NCBI RefSeq assembly: GCF_023674425.1
Contig: NZ_CP098401.1
Location: 1-64,000, forward strand
Reading direction: 5' to 3'
Source of the DNA: Sphingomonas donggukensis
GTDB taxonomy: Bacteria > Pseudomonadota > Alphaproteobacteria > Sphingomonadales > Sphingomonadaceae
DNA length: 64,000 bases
Numbering within the stretch: position 1 is the stretch's first letter; each line of letters starts with the position of its first letter. This document shows, piece by piece, positions 28,489 to 37,378 of the stretch. Position numbers and translations under genes: made by a program. The notes beneath the pieces were generated by a model, which worked only from the letters and a program-made list of their open reading frames with translations, searched no databases and had not been told where the DNA came from.

Positions 28489-29195
28489 CTAGATCGAGGG
28501 CGATTGCTGCTCCCCCAGCACCCGAGCCACCGCCACCAGCACGTCGGGATGCAACTGCACCCCCAGATGCCCGCTGACGACCTCGACGGACTCGCAGTCG
28601 TCACCGCGGCAGCCGTGGCCGGCGACCAGGCCGTCCGATGCGCTCCAGATCGCGGTGGCGGGGACGGGGAGGGGGGCGGAGACTTCGGCGCGGAGAGCAT
28701 CGACGCGGGGGCCGTCGACGCGCTCGCCGGTCAGCCATTGAAAGATCCGCCAGACATGGGTCGCGCGGGGATGAGCGGCGTAGGGACTGCTGATCGTGAC
28801 TACGCCGCGGACCATGTCGGGGCGGCGATGCGCGACCAGCCGCGCCACGATGCCGCCGAGGCTGACGCCGATCAGCGTCGCCGGCGTGCCCTCCGCCGCG
28901 ACGATCGCCTCGATCTGCGCGATCAGCCGTCGGCGTCGTCGCCGATGGTGCGCGTGCCGAAGTTGCGGCCCAGGCCCCAGCCGTGGGCGCGGTAGCCGAT
29001 CCGGTCGAGGAAGCGACGCAGGACGATGTTCGAGCGGTCCGAATTGAACAGCCCAGGCAGCACGATCACCGGATGCCCGTCGCCGCTTGCCCCCCGCAGT
29101 GACCGCCAGCGCAGTGCGAGCCGCGCTACCGTCCACCCCGCACGCGGCCATTCGCGCAGCAGGTGGCGGAGCGGCGGGGCGCTCAGTTCAGCCAT
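28489..29195 (-). pseudogene. Lipase-like alpha/beta hydrolase with a single-base frameshift
   Basis: Two frames joined at about 28929-28930 give one alpha/beta hydrolase. The first frame starts at ATG 29195 (MAELSAPPLRHLLREWP), contains HPVIVLPGLFNSDRSN and runs to RTIGDDAD before a stop. The second continues with RLIAQIEAIVAAEG, the nucleophile elbow GVSLGG, an acid candidate in WSASDGLV and the His of SGHLGVQLHP. Restoring one base (minus strand GCCGACGGCTG to GCCGACCGGCTG) rejoins them. All catalytic residues remain, so this is either a very recent mutation or a sequencing error in a G/C run. Its start overlaps the DUF2459 gene end. Confidence 0.8.
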
Positions 29196-29821
29196 GTCAT
29201 TACGGTGGCGGGGAAGGGAGTCCAACGACCCATCTTCAGCCCGGCGTGGCGCAGTGCCTCCCCGGTCCAGGCGTTGCAGGTCCGCGCCGCGCTGTAGCGC
29301 CCGGTCGCGGGGTAGAAGGCATCGTAGGCGCCGTAGCCGCGGACCGGCGCACCCGGCGCGAAGCTGGCGCGGATGAACGCGGTCAGCCGGGCAAATTCGG
29401 CGGGCGTGACGACGACCATGCGGACGCGCGGGCCGACCTGTGGTTCGGGGATCGCATCGACGTGAATCACCGTGTCGTCCGACCCGGTCGCGCTGCGCAG
29501 GACGGTCAGCGGGTTCACGTCCCACCATGTCGGCGTGCCGATGTAGAACGCACGGTCGCCCCAGCCGAAGCTGCGCCAGCGGTGCCCGGCATAGCGCGGG
29601 TCGGCGAAATGGTCGGGCCGGACGATGTCCTCCCAGCCCTCCGCCGGCAGGACGATGCCGGTGTGGATTCCATTGTCCTCGACGTAGATGCGGATGCCCT
29701 CGGTCGGGGTGGCGCGCCCCGTGTTGACGGGGATCAGCCCGCCGATCATCCCCGCGGCGCCGTACAGGTACAGCAGCAGGACGGGCAGGGCGACGATCCA
29801 GCGGAGGGCATATCGTAACAT
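29183..29821 (-). CDS. DUF2459 (TIGR02117-type) membrane-anchored protein
   Basis: A 212-residue protein of the DUF2459 family, of unknown function. It has one N-terminal transmembrane segment (LRWIVALPVLLLYLYGAAG) and then a soluble domain with GIHTGIVLP, FGWGDRAFY and CNAWTGEALRHAG, where His and Cys spacing is reminiscent of papain-like hydrolases, an inference only. It overlaps the start of the frameshifted lipase gene by 13 bases and is divergent from phhA across 24 bases. Confidence 0.8.
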   Translation of the reverse strand: MLRYALRWIVALPVLLLYLYGAAGMIGGLIPVNTGRATPTEGIRIYVEDNGIHTGIVLPAEGWEDIVRPDHFADPRYAGHRWRSFGWGDRAFYIGTPTWWDVNPLTVLRSATGSDDTVIHVDAIPEPQVGPRVRMVVVTPAEFARLTAFIRASFAPGAPVRGYGAYDAFYPATGRYSAARTCNAWTGEALRHAGLKMGRWTPFPATVMTWLN

Positions 29822-29845
29822 TCGCGACTATGCTAACCCGCGATC

Positions 29846-30712
29846 ATGGCCGACGAAACCCACGTACTCGACCGCCCGCCGGAGGGCGCGAACCCCGACT
29901 GGACGGTCCCGCAGGACTGGAATCACTATACGCCCGAGGAACATGGCGTGTGGGATACGCTGTTCGCGCGGCAGGCGAAACTGCTGCCGGGCCGTGCGTC
30001 GGAGGCGTATCTGCGCGGGCTCGATGTGTTGAAGCTGTCGAAGCCCGGCATTCCGGATTTCGAGGAATTGTCGGAGCGGCTGACGAAGCTGACCGGGTGG
30101 AGCGTGGTCGCGGTGCCGGGGCTGGTGCCGGACGACGTGTTCTTCGACCACATGGCGAACCGTCGCTTCGTCGCCGGCAATTTCATCCGCCGCCCCGACC
30201 AGCTCGATTATCTGCAGGAGCCGGACGTCTTCCACGACGTGTTCGGGCACGTGCCGATGCTCGCCGATCCTGTGTTCGCCGATTATCTCGCCGCCTATGG
30301 CCGCGGCGGCTTGCGCGCGCTGGAGCTGGGGGCATTGAAGCAGCTGTCGCGGCTCTATTGGTACACGGTCGAATTCGGGCTGATCCAGGAGCCCGAGGGC
30401 CTGCGCATCTATGGCTCGGGCATCGTGTCGAGCTATTCCGAAAGCCAGTTCGCCCTGGACGACCCGAGCCCGAACCGGATCGGCTTCGACATGAAGCGGG
30501 TGATGCAGACCGATTACCGGATCGACGATTTCCAGCAGACGTATTTCGTCATCGACAGCTTCGACGACCTGCTCCGCCAGACGGTAGAAACCGACTTCGC
30601 GCCGCTGTATGCGGAGATCGTGGGGAAGCCGGATATTGCGGTCGATGCCGTGCTGGAGAGCGATGCGGTGGTTACGCGGGGGACGCAGGACTATGCGCGG
30701 CGGAAGGGTTGA
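29846..30712 (+). CDS. phhA: Phenylalanine 4-monooxygenase
   Basis: PhhA hydroxylates phenylalanine to tyrosine with tetrahydropterin and non-heme iron. The product is 288 residues, a single catalytic domain as usual in bacteria. Iron ligands are H130 and H135 in FHDVFGHVPM and E176 in YWYTVEFGL. The RIYGSGIVSSYSES region lines the pterin site. No pterin dehydratase or Lrp-type regulator sits next to it, unlike in some proteobacteria. The start at 29846 gives MADETHVLDRPPEG. Confidence 0.95.
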   Translation: MADETHVLDRPPEGANPDWTVPQDWNHYTPEEHGVWDTLFARQAKLLPGRASEAYLRGLDVLKLSKPGIPDFEELSERLTKLTGWSVVAVPGLVPDDVFFDHMANRRFVAGNFIRRPDQLDYLQEPDVFHDVFGHVPMLADPVFADYLAAYGRGGLRALELGALKQLSRLYWYTVEFGLIQEPEGLRIYGSGIVSSYSESQFALDDPSPNRIGFDMKRVMQTDYRIDDFQQTYFVIDSFDDLLRQTVETDFAPLYAEIVGKPDIAVDAVLESDAVVTRGTQDYARRKG

Positions 30713-30745
30713 GAAGCGCAACACTTTGGCCTTAACCAGTATTCG

Positions 30746-31063
30746 CTACTCGGTTGGTCGTTTACAGGTTTCCGGCTGAATTTTGAGCGCCAGTCCTTGC
30801 TCGGTTGCTTTCACTAAGTCTCCGATTTTGCACCGCAGGACGCGAATGTTCACGTTGGCATAGCCGGTCCGCCTATCTGGTGCTTCGGCGGTGACGGTGA
30901 CCAGATCGGGCCCGAAACTTGGCTGGCTGTACGCAGCAATGCTCACCACTGTTGCCGTTGTATGACGAACGGGTTGGGGCGAACAATTTGTGCACAATAC
31001 GCTCATCGCCGTGATGCTCGTATTGATCAGGCTCGTTCTACTCACGCTGACAAATGAGCGCAT
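30746..31063 (-). CDS. Hypothetical 105-aa protein in an A/T-richer patch
   Basis: An open minus-strand frame in an otherwise empty 386-base stretch. The N-terminus (MRSFVSVSRTSLINTSITAM) is weakly signal-like and is followed by Cys residues (VLCTNC); the rest is mixed and ends KIQPETCKRPTE. No family is recognised and no good ribosome site precedes the ATG. Base composition and codon choice (AAT, ACA, TTT) differ from neighbours, so it may be a recent arrival or a non-coding remnant. Confidence 0.3.
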   Translation of the reverse strand: MRSFVSVSRTSLINTSITAMSVLCTNCSPQPVRHTTATVVSIAAYSQPSFGPDLVTVTAEAPDRRTGYANVNIRVLRCKIGDLVKATEQGLALKIQPETCKRPTE

Positions 31064-31098
31064 CCGACAAACGTCCGCAAGTGACCGGGTGCCGCCCC

Positions 31099-32046
31099 TC
31101 AAATATCCAGCGCCCAGCCGTCGCGGCCCTTGGGATCGGGCGGGGTGGTCGGCACGTAGCGCGTCTTGCCTGCGATCAGGTGGAGGATCGTCCAGTCGCC
31201 GCGGCGATCCATGCGCTCTAGCGTGCAGCCGCAGGCGGCGAAGGCTTCGACGACGGTGCTGCGCTGCGTTTCCAGCAGGCCGGCGAGGATGATGGTCGCG
31301 TTCGGCGCGGCGATCGCGACGACTTCGGGGGCCATCGATACCAGCGGGCCGGCGAGGATGTTGGCGATCAGCAGGTCGTAGGGCGCGCGCGCGGTGATCG
31401 CGTCGTTGAGCGCGCCGTCTGCGACGATCAGGTCGAGCGGGGGAATCGCGTTGAGCGCGGCGTTCTCGCGAGTGACGTCGACCGCGGCGGGATCGATGTC
31501 GGTCGCGACGATCTCCGCCGCGGGCCACAGATGCGCGGCGGCGAAGGCGAGCAGTCCGGTGCCGGTGCCGATGTCGATGATCCGCGCGAAGCTGCTGTCG
31601 GCGAGGCCGTCGAGCATCGCCAGGCAACCGCTGGTCGTCGCATGGTGGCCGGTACCGAAGGCGCGGCCCGCGTCGATCAGGAACGCGCGGCCCCCCGGCG
31701 GCGGTGCGACCGGATGCGCGCTGGTGTGGACGACGAAGCGCCCCTCGGCGATAGGCTCCAGCCCGTCTTGGCTCATCGCCACCCAGTCCGCGGGGGTCAG
31801 AGGTTCGATGACCGGGGCGGTATCGGCGGCGCTCGGCACGAGGGCGCGCAGCTGGGCGATCATCGCAGCGGTCGGCTCGCGCTCGCTATAGGCGTCGAGC
31901 CGCCAGCGGGTGACGTCGTCCTCGACCTCCTCGGTCGTCATCAGCACCGCGTCGATGGCGAGATCGTCCGCGGCGTCGATCGCTTCGGCCTCCGCGCGAG
32001 TGCAGGGAAGGGTGGTCTTCCAGCTGTCCACAGTCTCAGCGGACAT
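31099..32046 (-). CDS. prmA: Ribosomal protein L11 methyltransferase
   Basis: PrmA trimethylates L11 using S-adenosylmethionine. The product is about 315 residues with an N-terminal L11-binding domain and a Rossmann methyltransferase domain. GRAFGTGHHATTSGCL and DIGTGTGLLAFAAAHLWP form the cofactor site, and LLIANILAGPLV carries the NI(L)A catalytic motif. The start is ATG 32046 (GGGG six bases upstream) or ATG 32058; both overlap the end of the SDR gene, so translation is probably coupled. Confidence 0.9.
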   Translation of the reverse strand: MSAETVDSWKTTLPCTRAEAEAIDAADDLAIDAVLMTTEEVEDDVTRWRLDAYSEREPTAAMIAQLRALVPSAADTAPVIEPLTPADWVAMSQDGLEPIAEGRFVVHTSAHPVAPPPGGRAFLIDAGRAFGTGHHATTSGCLAMLDGLADSSFARIIDIGTGTGLLAFAAAHLWPAAEIVATDIDPAAVDVTRENAALNAIPPLDLIVADGALNDAITARAPYDLLIANILAGPLVSMAPEVVAIAAPNATIILAGLLETQRSTVVEAFAACGCTLERMDRRGDWTILHLIAGKTRYVPTTPPDPKGRDGWALDI

Positions 32047-32746
32047 AGGAAGCCCCATTCACGTCGAGCACCGCGCCGGTCATCGATGGCGGTGCGTCGA
32101 GCGCCAGCCAGCGCGCCATTTCGGCGACTTCGTCGGGCATCGCCACGCGGCCGAGCGGAATGTCGACGAGCAGCGCGTCGCCGCCGCGGCTGGAGAGATA
32201 ATCCTCGGCCATGCCGGTCATGGTGAAGCCGGGGCAGATCGCGAAGGCTAGGATGCCGTCCTGCGCATACCCGCGCGCGATCGATTTGGTCATGCCGACC
32301 ATGCCGGCCTTCGACGCAGCGTAATGCCAGTGCGCGGGGCTGTCGCCGCGGTAGGCGGCGCGGCTGGCGACGTTGACCAGGCGACCCCCGCGCCCGTCCG
32401 CCTGCCAGTGGCGAACGGCGAAGCGGGAGAGTTCGGCGGAGGCGGTCAGGTTGATCCGCATCGTGCGTTCCCACTCGGCGACCCATGAATTGTCGTCGCG
32501 GTCGATCGGGTTGGCCTCGAACACGCCGGCGTTGTTGATGAGGACATCGATGCGCCCGCCCAGCGCATCGAGCGCCTGGTCCCACAGCGCGCGCGGGGCG
32601 GCGGGGTCGGCGAAGTCGGCGGCGAGGCGCACGGTCGCGCTGGTCGCGGTCGCCTGGCCGATGGCGGTGACGCCGGGAACGTCGAGCGCGGCGAGGATGG
32701 CGGCGCCGATGCCCCGGCTCGATCCGGTAACGAGGATGTTGGTCAT
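32036..32746 (-). CDS. SDR-family oxidoreductase
   Basis: A 236-residue classical short-chain dehydrogenase/reductase. The cofactor motif is LVTGSSRGIGAAI, NNAGVF is present, and the active site has Ser in NVASRAAY and the Tyr-Lys pair in YAASKAGMVG. The C-terminus DVNGASYVR is like FabG and related proteins. The substrate is not predictable. It overlaps prmA, an unusual pairing of unknown meaning. Confidence 0.88.
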   Translation of the reverse strand: MTNILVTGSSRGIGAAILAALDVPGVTAIGQATATSATVRLAADFADPAAPRALWDQALDALGGRIDVLINNAGVFEANPIDRDDNSWVAEWERTMRINLTASAELSRFAVRHWQADGRGGRLVNVASRAAYRGDSPAHWHYAASKAGMVGMTKSIARGYAQDGILAFAICPGFTMTGMAEDYLSSRGGDALLVDIPLGRVAMPDEVAEMARWLALDAPPSMTGAVLDVNGASYVR

Positions 32747-32786
32747 GCGCCCCGCCTACCGCGGCGGGGACGATCTCGCAAAGGCG

Positions 32787-34142
32787 TTACGCCGCGACCT
32801 TGGTGACGAAATCGCCGGCGTTGGTCTTGAGCGCGCCCAGCTGCCCGTCGAGCGCGGCGAAGCCGTCGCCCACGCGGGCGATGTCGGCGGCGACCGTCTC
32901 GGTATCCTCGCGGATCGCGGCGATGGTCGCCGACATCGAATCGGCGGCAAGCGCGGTTTCGTCGACCGACGCGGTGATCGCGGTGACGGTAGTGGCCTGC
33001 GCCTCCATCGCGCGGCGGATGCGGTCGGCGGAATCCTGGACCTCTGAAACGGTGGTCTTGATCGAGGCGTTGGTCTCGACCGTGGAGCGCGTCGCCTGCT
33101 GGATCGCGGCGATCTTGTGAGCGATGTCGTCGGTGGCGCGCGCGGTCTGGTTGGCGAGCGATTTCACTTCCTGCGCGACGACCGCGAAGCCGCGCCCGGC
33201 GTCGCCGGCGCGCGCCGCCTCGATCGTGGCGTTCAAGGCGAGCAGGTTGGTCTGGCCGGCGATGTCGCGGATGAGGCCGAGGATCGATTCGATCGACTTG
33301 GCGTGTTCGGAAAGCGTCTCGCTCATGCCGACGGCGTGGCCGGCCTGGCCGCTGGCGCGGGTGGCGATCTCGGCGGCAGCCTCGACCTCCATGCGCGCAT
33401 CCTCGATCGCGCGGATCAGTCCGGCGGCGGTCTGGGCCGCTTCACGCATGGCGACCGCGGACTGTTCCGCGGCGGCGGCGACTTCGCTGGTCTTGCCGAG
33501 CATGCCGCGTGCGGCGAGCGAAGCGGCGCCCGCCTGATCGCGCAGCGCCGCGCCGTCCTGCGATGCCGATTCGACCGAAGCCGAGATGGTGCTGCGGAAA
33601 TCGGAGGCGAGGCGGTCGCGCTCGGTCTTTTCGCTGTGCTGCTGGAACATGCGATAGATCGATCCGGTGATGTCGCCCTCCAGGCTCGACAGGCGCATCA
33701 GCGCGTCGATCATGTCGGGCAGGCGCGGATCGGTGGTTTCGATCTTGCGCAGCAGCACCTCGAATGCGACGCGGTCGCTGGCGCAGATCATCGATCGCAG
33801 CGCCATCGGCTGGATATCGGCGAGATAGGCCGCGGCGACCGAGCGTTCCACCGATTCGACCCATTCCATGCCCGATGTTTCCATGAAGCGGTGGCGCAGA
33901 AAGGTGGCGCCCAGCTCGACCATCTTCTGGGTTTCGTGCGGTGCCCAGTCGCGCTCGCTGGCGAAACTGAGCAACCACTGCTGCCAATAAGCGCCGGCAA
34001 TGGCGTCGGCATCCGATTCGACCGCGGTCCACACTGCGCGCGCATTGTCGAGGACGCGGGCGTCGAAGCCGAAGGCGCGCAGGCGCCGCGACAGATCGAT
34101 CTTTGCGGCGAGCGTACCCGGCGGCGGCATGTCCTTGGTCAA
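32787..34142 (-). CDS. Globin-coupled methyl-accepting chemotaxis protein
   Basis: A soluble chemoreceptor of about 451 residues with no transmembrane segment. Residues about 20-170 look like a protoglobin sensor domain, with H84 ([17 protein letters not shown]) as the likely heme-binding proximal His. After a linker (about 180-250) comes the MCP signalling hairpin with the conserved tip ([20 protein letters not shown], then [11 protein letters not shown]). It probably senses oxygen or another gas. The TTG at 34142 has GGAG six bases upstream; the ATG at 34130 has AGGA only one base away, too close, so TTG is preferred. No che genes are nearby. Confidence 0.88.
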   Translation of the reverse strand: MTKDMPPPGTLAAKIDLSRRLRAFGFDARVLDNARAVWTAVESDADAIAGAYWQQWLLSFASERDWAPHETQKMVELGATFLRHRFMETSGMEWVESVERSVAAAYLADIQPMALRSMICASDRVAFEVLLRKIETTDPRLPDMIDALMRLSSLEGDITGSIYRMFQQHSEKTERDRLASDFRSTISASVESASQDGAALRDQAGAASLAARGMLGKTSEVAAAAEQSAVAMREAAQTAAGLIRAIEDARMEVEAAAEIATRASGQAGHAVGMSETLSEHAKSIESILGLIRDIAGQTNLLALNATIEAARAGDAGRGFAVVAQEVKSLANQTARATDDIAHKIAAIQQATRSTVETNASIKTTVSEVQDSADRIRRAMEAQATTVTAITASVDETALAADSMSATIAAIREDTETVAADIARVGDGFAALDGQLGALKTNAGDFVTKVAA

Positions 34143-34201
34143 GTCGGTCTCCAATCGCGGGAGAAAGGCCCCGTGTCGCCACCGACCTAGCGCGCGAGTG
34201 G

Positions 34202-35272
34202 TTAAGCCGGGGTTATCCCTGGCGCGATGGTGCCGCCGGAAACGCCGAGCCGCGTGGCGTCGCCGGGGAGGTCGGCGAACAGCGCGGCCTCGGTCCCGGT
34301 CATCCAGACCTGGCCGAGCCCGGCGAGCGCCGCGAAGAGCGCCGCGCGGCGCGACGGGTCGAGATGGGCGGCAACCTCGTCCAGCAGCAGGATCGGTGCG
34401 CGATCGGTGCGTTCGGCGACCAGCGCGGCGTGGGCCAGGACGATGCCGAACAGCAGCACCTTCTGCTCGCCGGTCGAACACAGCGCGGCGGCCTGTTGCT
34501 TGTCGAGGTGGGTGACGATCAGGTCGTCGCGGTGCGGGCCGACCAACGTCCGCCCGGCGGCGGCGTCGCGGCGGCGGCCCTCGGCCAGGGCGCGGGCGAG
34601 GTCGGGGACGCTGCCGCTGGCGAGCGCGAGGCCGGCGCGCCCGAAGCCGGCGCTGCCGATCGCGGTACACTCCGCCAGTTGCGCGACGGTCGCGGCGCGG
34701 GCGGCGTCGATCGCGGCGCCATGTTCGGCCATCGCCGTCTCCAGCGCGGACAGCCATTCGCCGTCGGGCGGGGCGTCGTCGCCGAGCAGGCGGTTGCGCG
34801 CGCGCATCGCCGCGTCGTACCGGGCGCTGTGATGGGCATGGCCGGGGGCGAGGGCCAGCGTCAGCCGGTCGAGGAAGCGCCGCCGCTCCGATGCCGGCTC
34901 GACGAACAGCCGGTCCATCGCCGGGGTCAGCCACAGCACGCTGGTCCAGTCGGCGAGTGCGGTCGCGGGGGCGGTGGCGCCGTTGACGCGGACGATCCGG
35001 CGCTCGGGTGCGGTTGCCTGTGTCCCGGTGCCGATGCGGACGTCGCCGGCGAGGGTAGCGGCGACGCCGAACCCGCCCGCGCCGCCCTGACGCACCATGT
35101 CCGACAGCGGCGCGCGGCGCAGCCCGCGTCCGGGCGCGAGCAGCGACACCGCCTCCAGCACGTTGGTCTTGCCCGCGCCATTGTCGCCGCTCAGCACGAC
35201 GAAGCCGCCGCCCACATCGATCGATGCGTCGGCATGGTTGCGGAAATCGGTGAGGATCAGGCGGGTAAGCAT
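34202..35272 (-). CDS. recF: DNA replication and repair protein RecF
   Basis: RecF is an SMC-like ATPase that helps load RecA at gaps through RecOR. The product is 356 residues. Walker A is GDNGAGKTN (29-37), the signature region is [18 protein letters not shown] and Walker B is [12 protein letters not shown]. The start [13 protein letters not shown] is the family-standard N-terminus; the in-frame extension upstream is not. It is about 2.1 kb from dnaN on the same strand, with three other genes between. Confidence 0.95.
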   Translation of the reverse strand: MLTRLILTDFRNHADASIDVGGGFVVLSGDNGAGKTNVLEAVSLLAPGRGLRRAPLSDMVRQGGAGGFGVAATLAGDVRIGTGTQATAPERRIVRVNGATAPATALADWTSVLWLTPAMDRLFVEPASERRRFLDRLTLALAPGHAHHSARYDAAMRARNRLLGDDAPPDGEWLSALETAMAEHGAAIDAARAATVAQLAECTAIGSAGFGRAGLALASGSVPDLARALAEGRRRDAAAGRTLVGPHRDDLIVTHLDKQQAAALCSTGEQKVLLFGIVLAHAALVAERTDRAPILLLDEVAAHLDPSRRAALFAALAGLGQVWMTGTEAALFADLPGDATRLGVSGGTIAPGITPA

Positions 35273-35352
35273 GGGGCGCGCCGTTCTTAGCGCGCCTCTG
35301 GAACCGCGCACAGTCCACCCCCATGTCTCATCCGGATTTGGGGGAGGGGACG

Positions 35353-35805
35353 ATGGTAACGGCGGCGGCGATGATGCTCTGGGCGATCCTCTGCCTGGCG
35401 CCGCAGACGCCGATCGGGCGCGCGCTCCATCGCTGGACGGTCGCTGCGCCCGCCGCGCGGCTCAATCGCATCACGCGGGGGCAGGTGTTGCTGGCGATGC
35501 TGCTGGTGTCGGGGGCGAGCCTGGTCGGGTGGCTGATCGGGCACGAAGCGGTGCGGCTGATCGCGATGGGACTGCCCGACCTGGCCGGTATCGTGGCGAC
35601 GTTCGAGGTGACCGCCTATCTCGACGCGCTCGCCGCGATCGTGACCGCGGCATCGGCGGCGCGGTTCGGGGCGGTCAGGACGTGGCTGGCGACGGTTTTC
35701 CGTCCGCGCCGGGCGACTTCTCGCACTCCACGGACCGCGTCGAGGCCCGTTTCTAAGGCAACCGCCAACGACGACGAGGACAGACGATACGCGCTGGCCG
35801 CATGA
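35353..35805 (+). CDS. Hypothetical small membrane protein, 150 aa
   Basis: No family is recognised. Three hydrophobic stretches are visible (about residues 3-18, 45-75 and 80-110), so it is probably an inner-membrane protein, followed by a basic, Thr/Arg-rich C-terminal tail. The ATG at 35353 is chosen over an upstream ATG at 35323 because GGGGAGGGGA lies immediately before it. It is divergent from recF and ends 4 bases from the convergent COQ4 gene. Confidence 0.65.
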   Translation: MVTAAAMMLWAILCLAPQTPIGRALHRWTVAAPAARLNRITRGQVLLAMLLVSGASLVGWLIGHEAVRLIAMGLPDLAGIVATFEVTAYLDALAAIVTAASAARFGAVRTWLATVFRPRRATSRTPRTASRPVSKATANDDEDRRYALAA

Positions 35806-35809
35806 TGCC

Positions 35810-36607
35810 TCAGATCGCCTGCACGCCCTTGGCGGCGAGCATCGCCTGCGCCTTGCGATACAGCACCGGCTCGGCGATGTTCAGGCGGCGGCGGGCCTGG
35901 TCGAGCGGCTCGGCGAGCAGCGCGACATAATCCTCCGCCGAGAGCCATTTCGCGCGCTTGCCGTGGCGATAGCCCTCCAGCACCGCTTTCAGCACGTCGG
36001 TGCCGCGGGTCATCTTCAGGCTTTTCAGCGCGCCCATCCCGCCGATCGCCGCCCAGCCGAGCCCGCCGGTCTGCGCATAGGAAAAGGCGACGAGACACAA
36101 TTCGCCCAGATGCTCCTCGGCGGTATAGCCGGTCAGCGTGTGCCAGATGTCGTGCATGTCGCGCTCGCGCCGTCCGAACCAGGTGTACGGGTGGTCGTGG
36201 ACGATGGCGTCGGGATCGTAGTCGTTCATGCTGATGTCGGCGAGGCCCTTAGCCGAAAAGCCGGTGCGGTCGAGGAAGCTGCGGTAGGCGGCGCCGACCG
36301 TCCCCTCGGGCAGCGCATCGAGCCACGCGCGGTCGCTGAACCGCTCGGCCAACTCGACCCGCTCATAGGCCAGCCGCCCGCCCTCGCGCGTGGTGATCAG
36401 CTTGCGAAACCCGCGCTGGCTGGCGTCGGCGTTCAGCGCGCGCATGATGCGGAACACTTGCACCGTGTCGTCGCCGTTCGCCATCAGGCGGCGGAGCGCA
36501 GACCACGCGGTGCGCCAGTCGCGCTTCAGCGGCTCGCCGGGGTTGTAGGGCGCAACCTTCGGCGCTGCATCCGCCACCCGCACCATATCCATCGCCTGCG
36601 TCGCCAT
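35810..36607 (-). CDS. coq4: COQ4-family ubiquinone biosynthesis protein
   Basis: A 265-residue COQ4 homolog. In eukaryotes Coq4 organises the coenzyme Q complex and acts in ring decarboxylation and hydroxylation; bacterial versions are thought to act in quinone synthesis. The metal-binding HDxxH is seen as MHDIWHTLTGY, followed by EEHLGELCLVAF, a second conserved region. A strong 8-4-8 palindrome lies 11 bases upstream of the start, suggesting tight control. The gene stands apart from any other ubi gene in the window. Confidence 0.9.
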   Translation of the reverse strand: MATQAMDMVRVADAAPKVAPYNPGEPLKRDWRTAWSALRRLMANGDDTVQVFRIMRALNADASQRGFRKLITTREGGRLAYERVELAERFSDRAWLDALPEGTVGAAYRSFLDRTGFSAKGLADISMNDYDPDAIVHDHPYTWFGRRERDMHDIWHTLTGYTAEEHLGELCLVAFSYAQTGGLGWAAIGGMGALKSLKMTRGTDVLKAVLEGYRHGKRAKWLSAEDYVALLAEPLDQARRRLNIAEPVLYRKAQAMLAAKGVQAI

Positions 36608-36618
36608 CGGTGATTCCT

Positions 36619-36638
36619 TACTGACAGTTGTGTCAGTA
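36619..36638. promoter_or_regulatory. Operator-like palindrome upstream of COQ4
   Basis: TACTGACA-GTTG-TGTCAGTA, a perfect 8-4-8 inverted repeat 11 bases before the COQ4 ATG. The half-site TGACA/TGTCA resembles operators of TetR-family repressors. No TetR gene lies in this neighbourhood, so the regulator would act from elsewhere. Because it overlaps the likely ribosome-binding region it would block transcription or translation. Confidence 0.6.
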
Positions 36639-36659
36639 TGGCGGGAAGGGGTTAAGAAA

Positions 36660-37295
36660 TCAAGAGCGGATGCGGGGGCGCGGCGGCGACCACGACACGG
36701 TGAGGCGCTTGTAGCGGTAGCCGACGGTGCCCCCCTGGGGGCAATTGCACCACGCGACGACCAGGGTGCCGCCCTGCTGGCTGAAGAAAACGCCGGCGTC
36801 GTCGTCGGCGCTGGTGCTGTCGATCACTTGCGGCGCGTGGCCTGGATCGAACACGGCCAGAAAGCTGCCCTCGCGCGCCTCGCCCGTGGCGGTGTCGCCG
36901 ATCTGCCAGAAGCCGGTGCGATAGGTTTCGGCGATGCCGTCACTGTCGAGGTCGCGCCTGGCGACGAAGCCGGCGCGGTCTGCTTTCATCTGGGCCAGCT
37001 GCGCGGGCGAATATTGGCGGCGGATACCGGGGTCGCCGAAATAGCCGAATCTTGCGCCGCCGAGAACTGCTGGTCTGGGCAGCGATCGGGCGGGGCTGTT
37101 GGGGGCGAACCTCAGGTCCGGCGACACGTAACTCCAAGGAAGGGCGCCGTCGGCCGTTGCGACGTTGTCGAGGATCGCCGTCGCATCGGTCGTGGCGGCG
37201 GTCATGTTGTCCGCCGGCTCATTGGCGGTGGAGCAGGCGGTCAGGGTAAGGAGGATCGCGAACGTCTTGGCGGCGCGGACGTGGGCGAAGCCCAC
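36660..37295 (-). CDS. Putative lipoprotein, about 211 aa
   Basis: No family is recognised. The N-terminus KTFAILLTLTAC is a lipoprotein signal, followed by a Thr/Ala-rich linker and a soluble domain with VARRDLDSDGIAETYRTGFW (calcium- or EF-like Asp pattern) and a late CNCPQGG. The start is unsure: GTG 37295 places the lipobox 21 residues in; a TTG at 37382 overlaps the dnaN stop but would put over 40 non-signal residues in front and run through two hairpins. GTG 37295 itself lies in a third hairpin (37278-37298). Confidence 0.6.
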   Translation of the reverse strand: MGFAHVRAAKTFAILLTLTACSTANEPADNMTAATTDATAILDNVATADGALPWSYVSPDLRFAPNSPARSLPRPAVLGGARFGYFGDPGIRRQYSPAQLAQMKADRAGFVARRDLDSDGIAETYRTGFWQIGDTATGEAREGSFLAVFDPGHAPQVIDSTSADDDAGVFFSQQGGTLVVAWCNCPQGGTVGYRYKRLTVSWSPPRPRIRS

Positions 37296-37298
37296 GTC
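37278..37298. repeat. Perfect hairpin at the start of the lipoprotein gene
   Basis: GACGTGGGC-GAA-GCCCACGTC, a perfect 9-3-9 inverted repeat. On the minus strand it encloses the proposed GTG start of the lipoprotein, so in mRNA it could hide the start. Confidence 0.6.
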
Positions 37299-37334
37299 GT
37301 CGGTCGGTATGGATGCCGCCGGCCGGTTTTTCGC

Positions 37335-37374
37335 GTGCGCTTTGCGCACCGGCGGATACGGTGTCGTATCCGCC
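37335..37374 (-). terminator. Two tandem hairpins just after dnaN
   Basis: The first after the dnaN stop is 37374-37351, a perfect 10-4-10 inverted repeat (GGCGGATACG/CGTATCCGCC) five bases downstream. The second is 37349-37335 (GTGCGC-TTT-GCGCAC read on the plus strand). Neither is followed by a U run on the minus strand, so they may protect the mRNA end or terminate only partly. Confidence 0.45.
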
Positions 37375-37378
37375 TCGC

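Noticed and set aside
34143..35324. Very long frame making a recF-region fusion with the chemoreceptor
   Set aside because: The upstream part is an Arg-rich shadow of recF. The receptor starts at 34142 with its own GGAG site.
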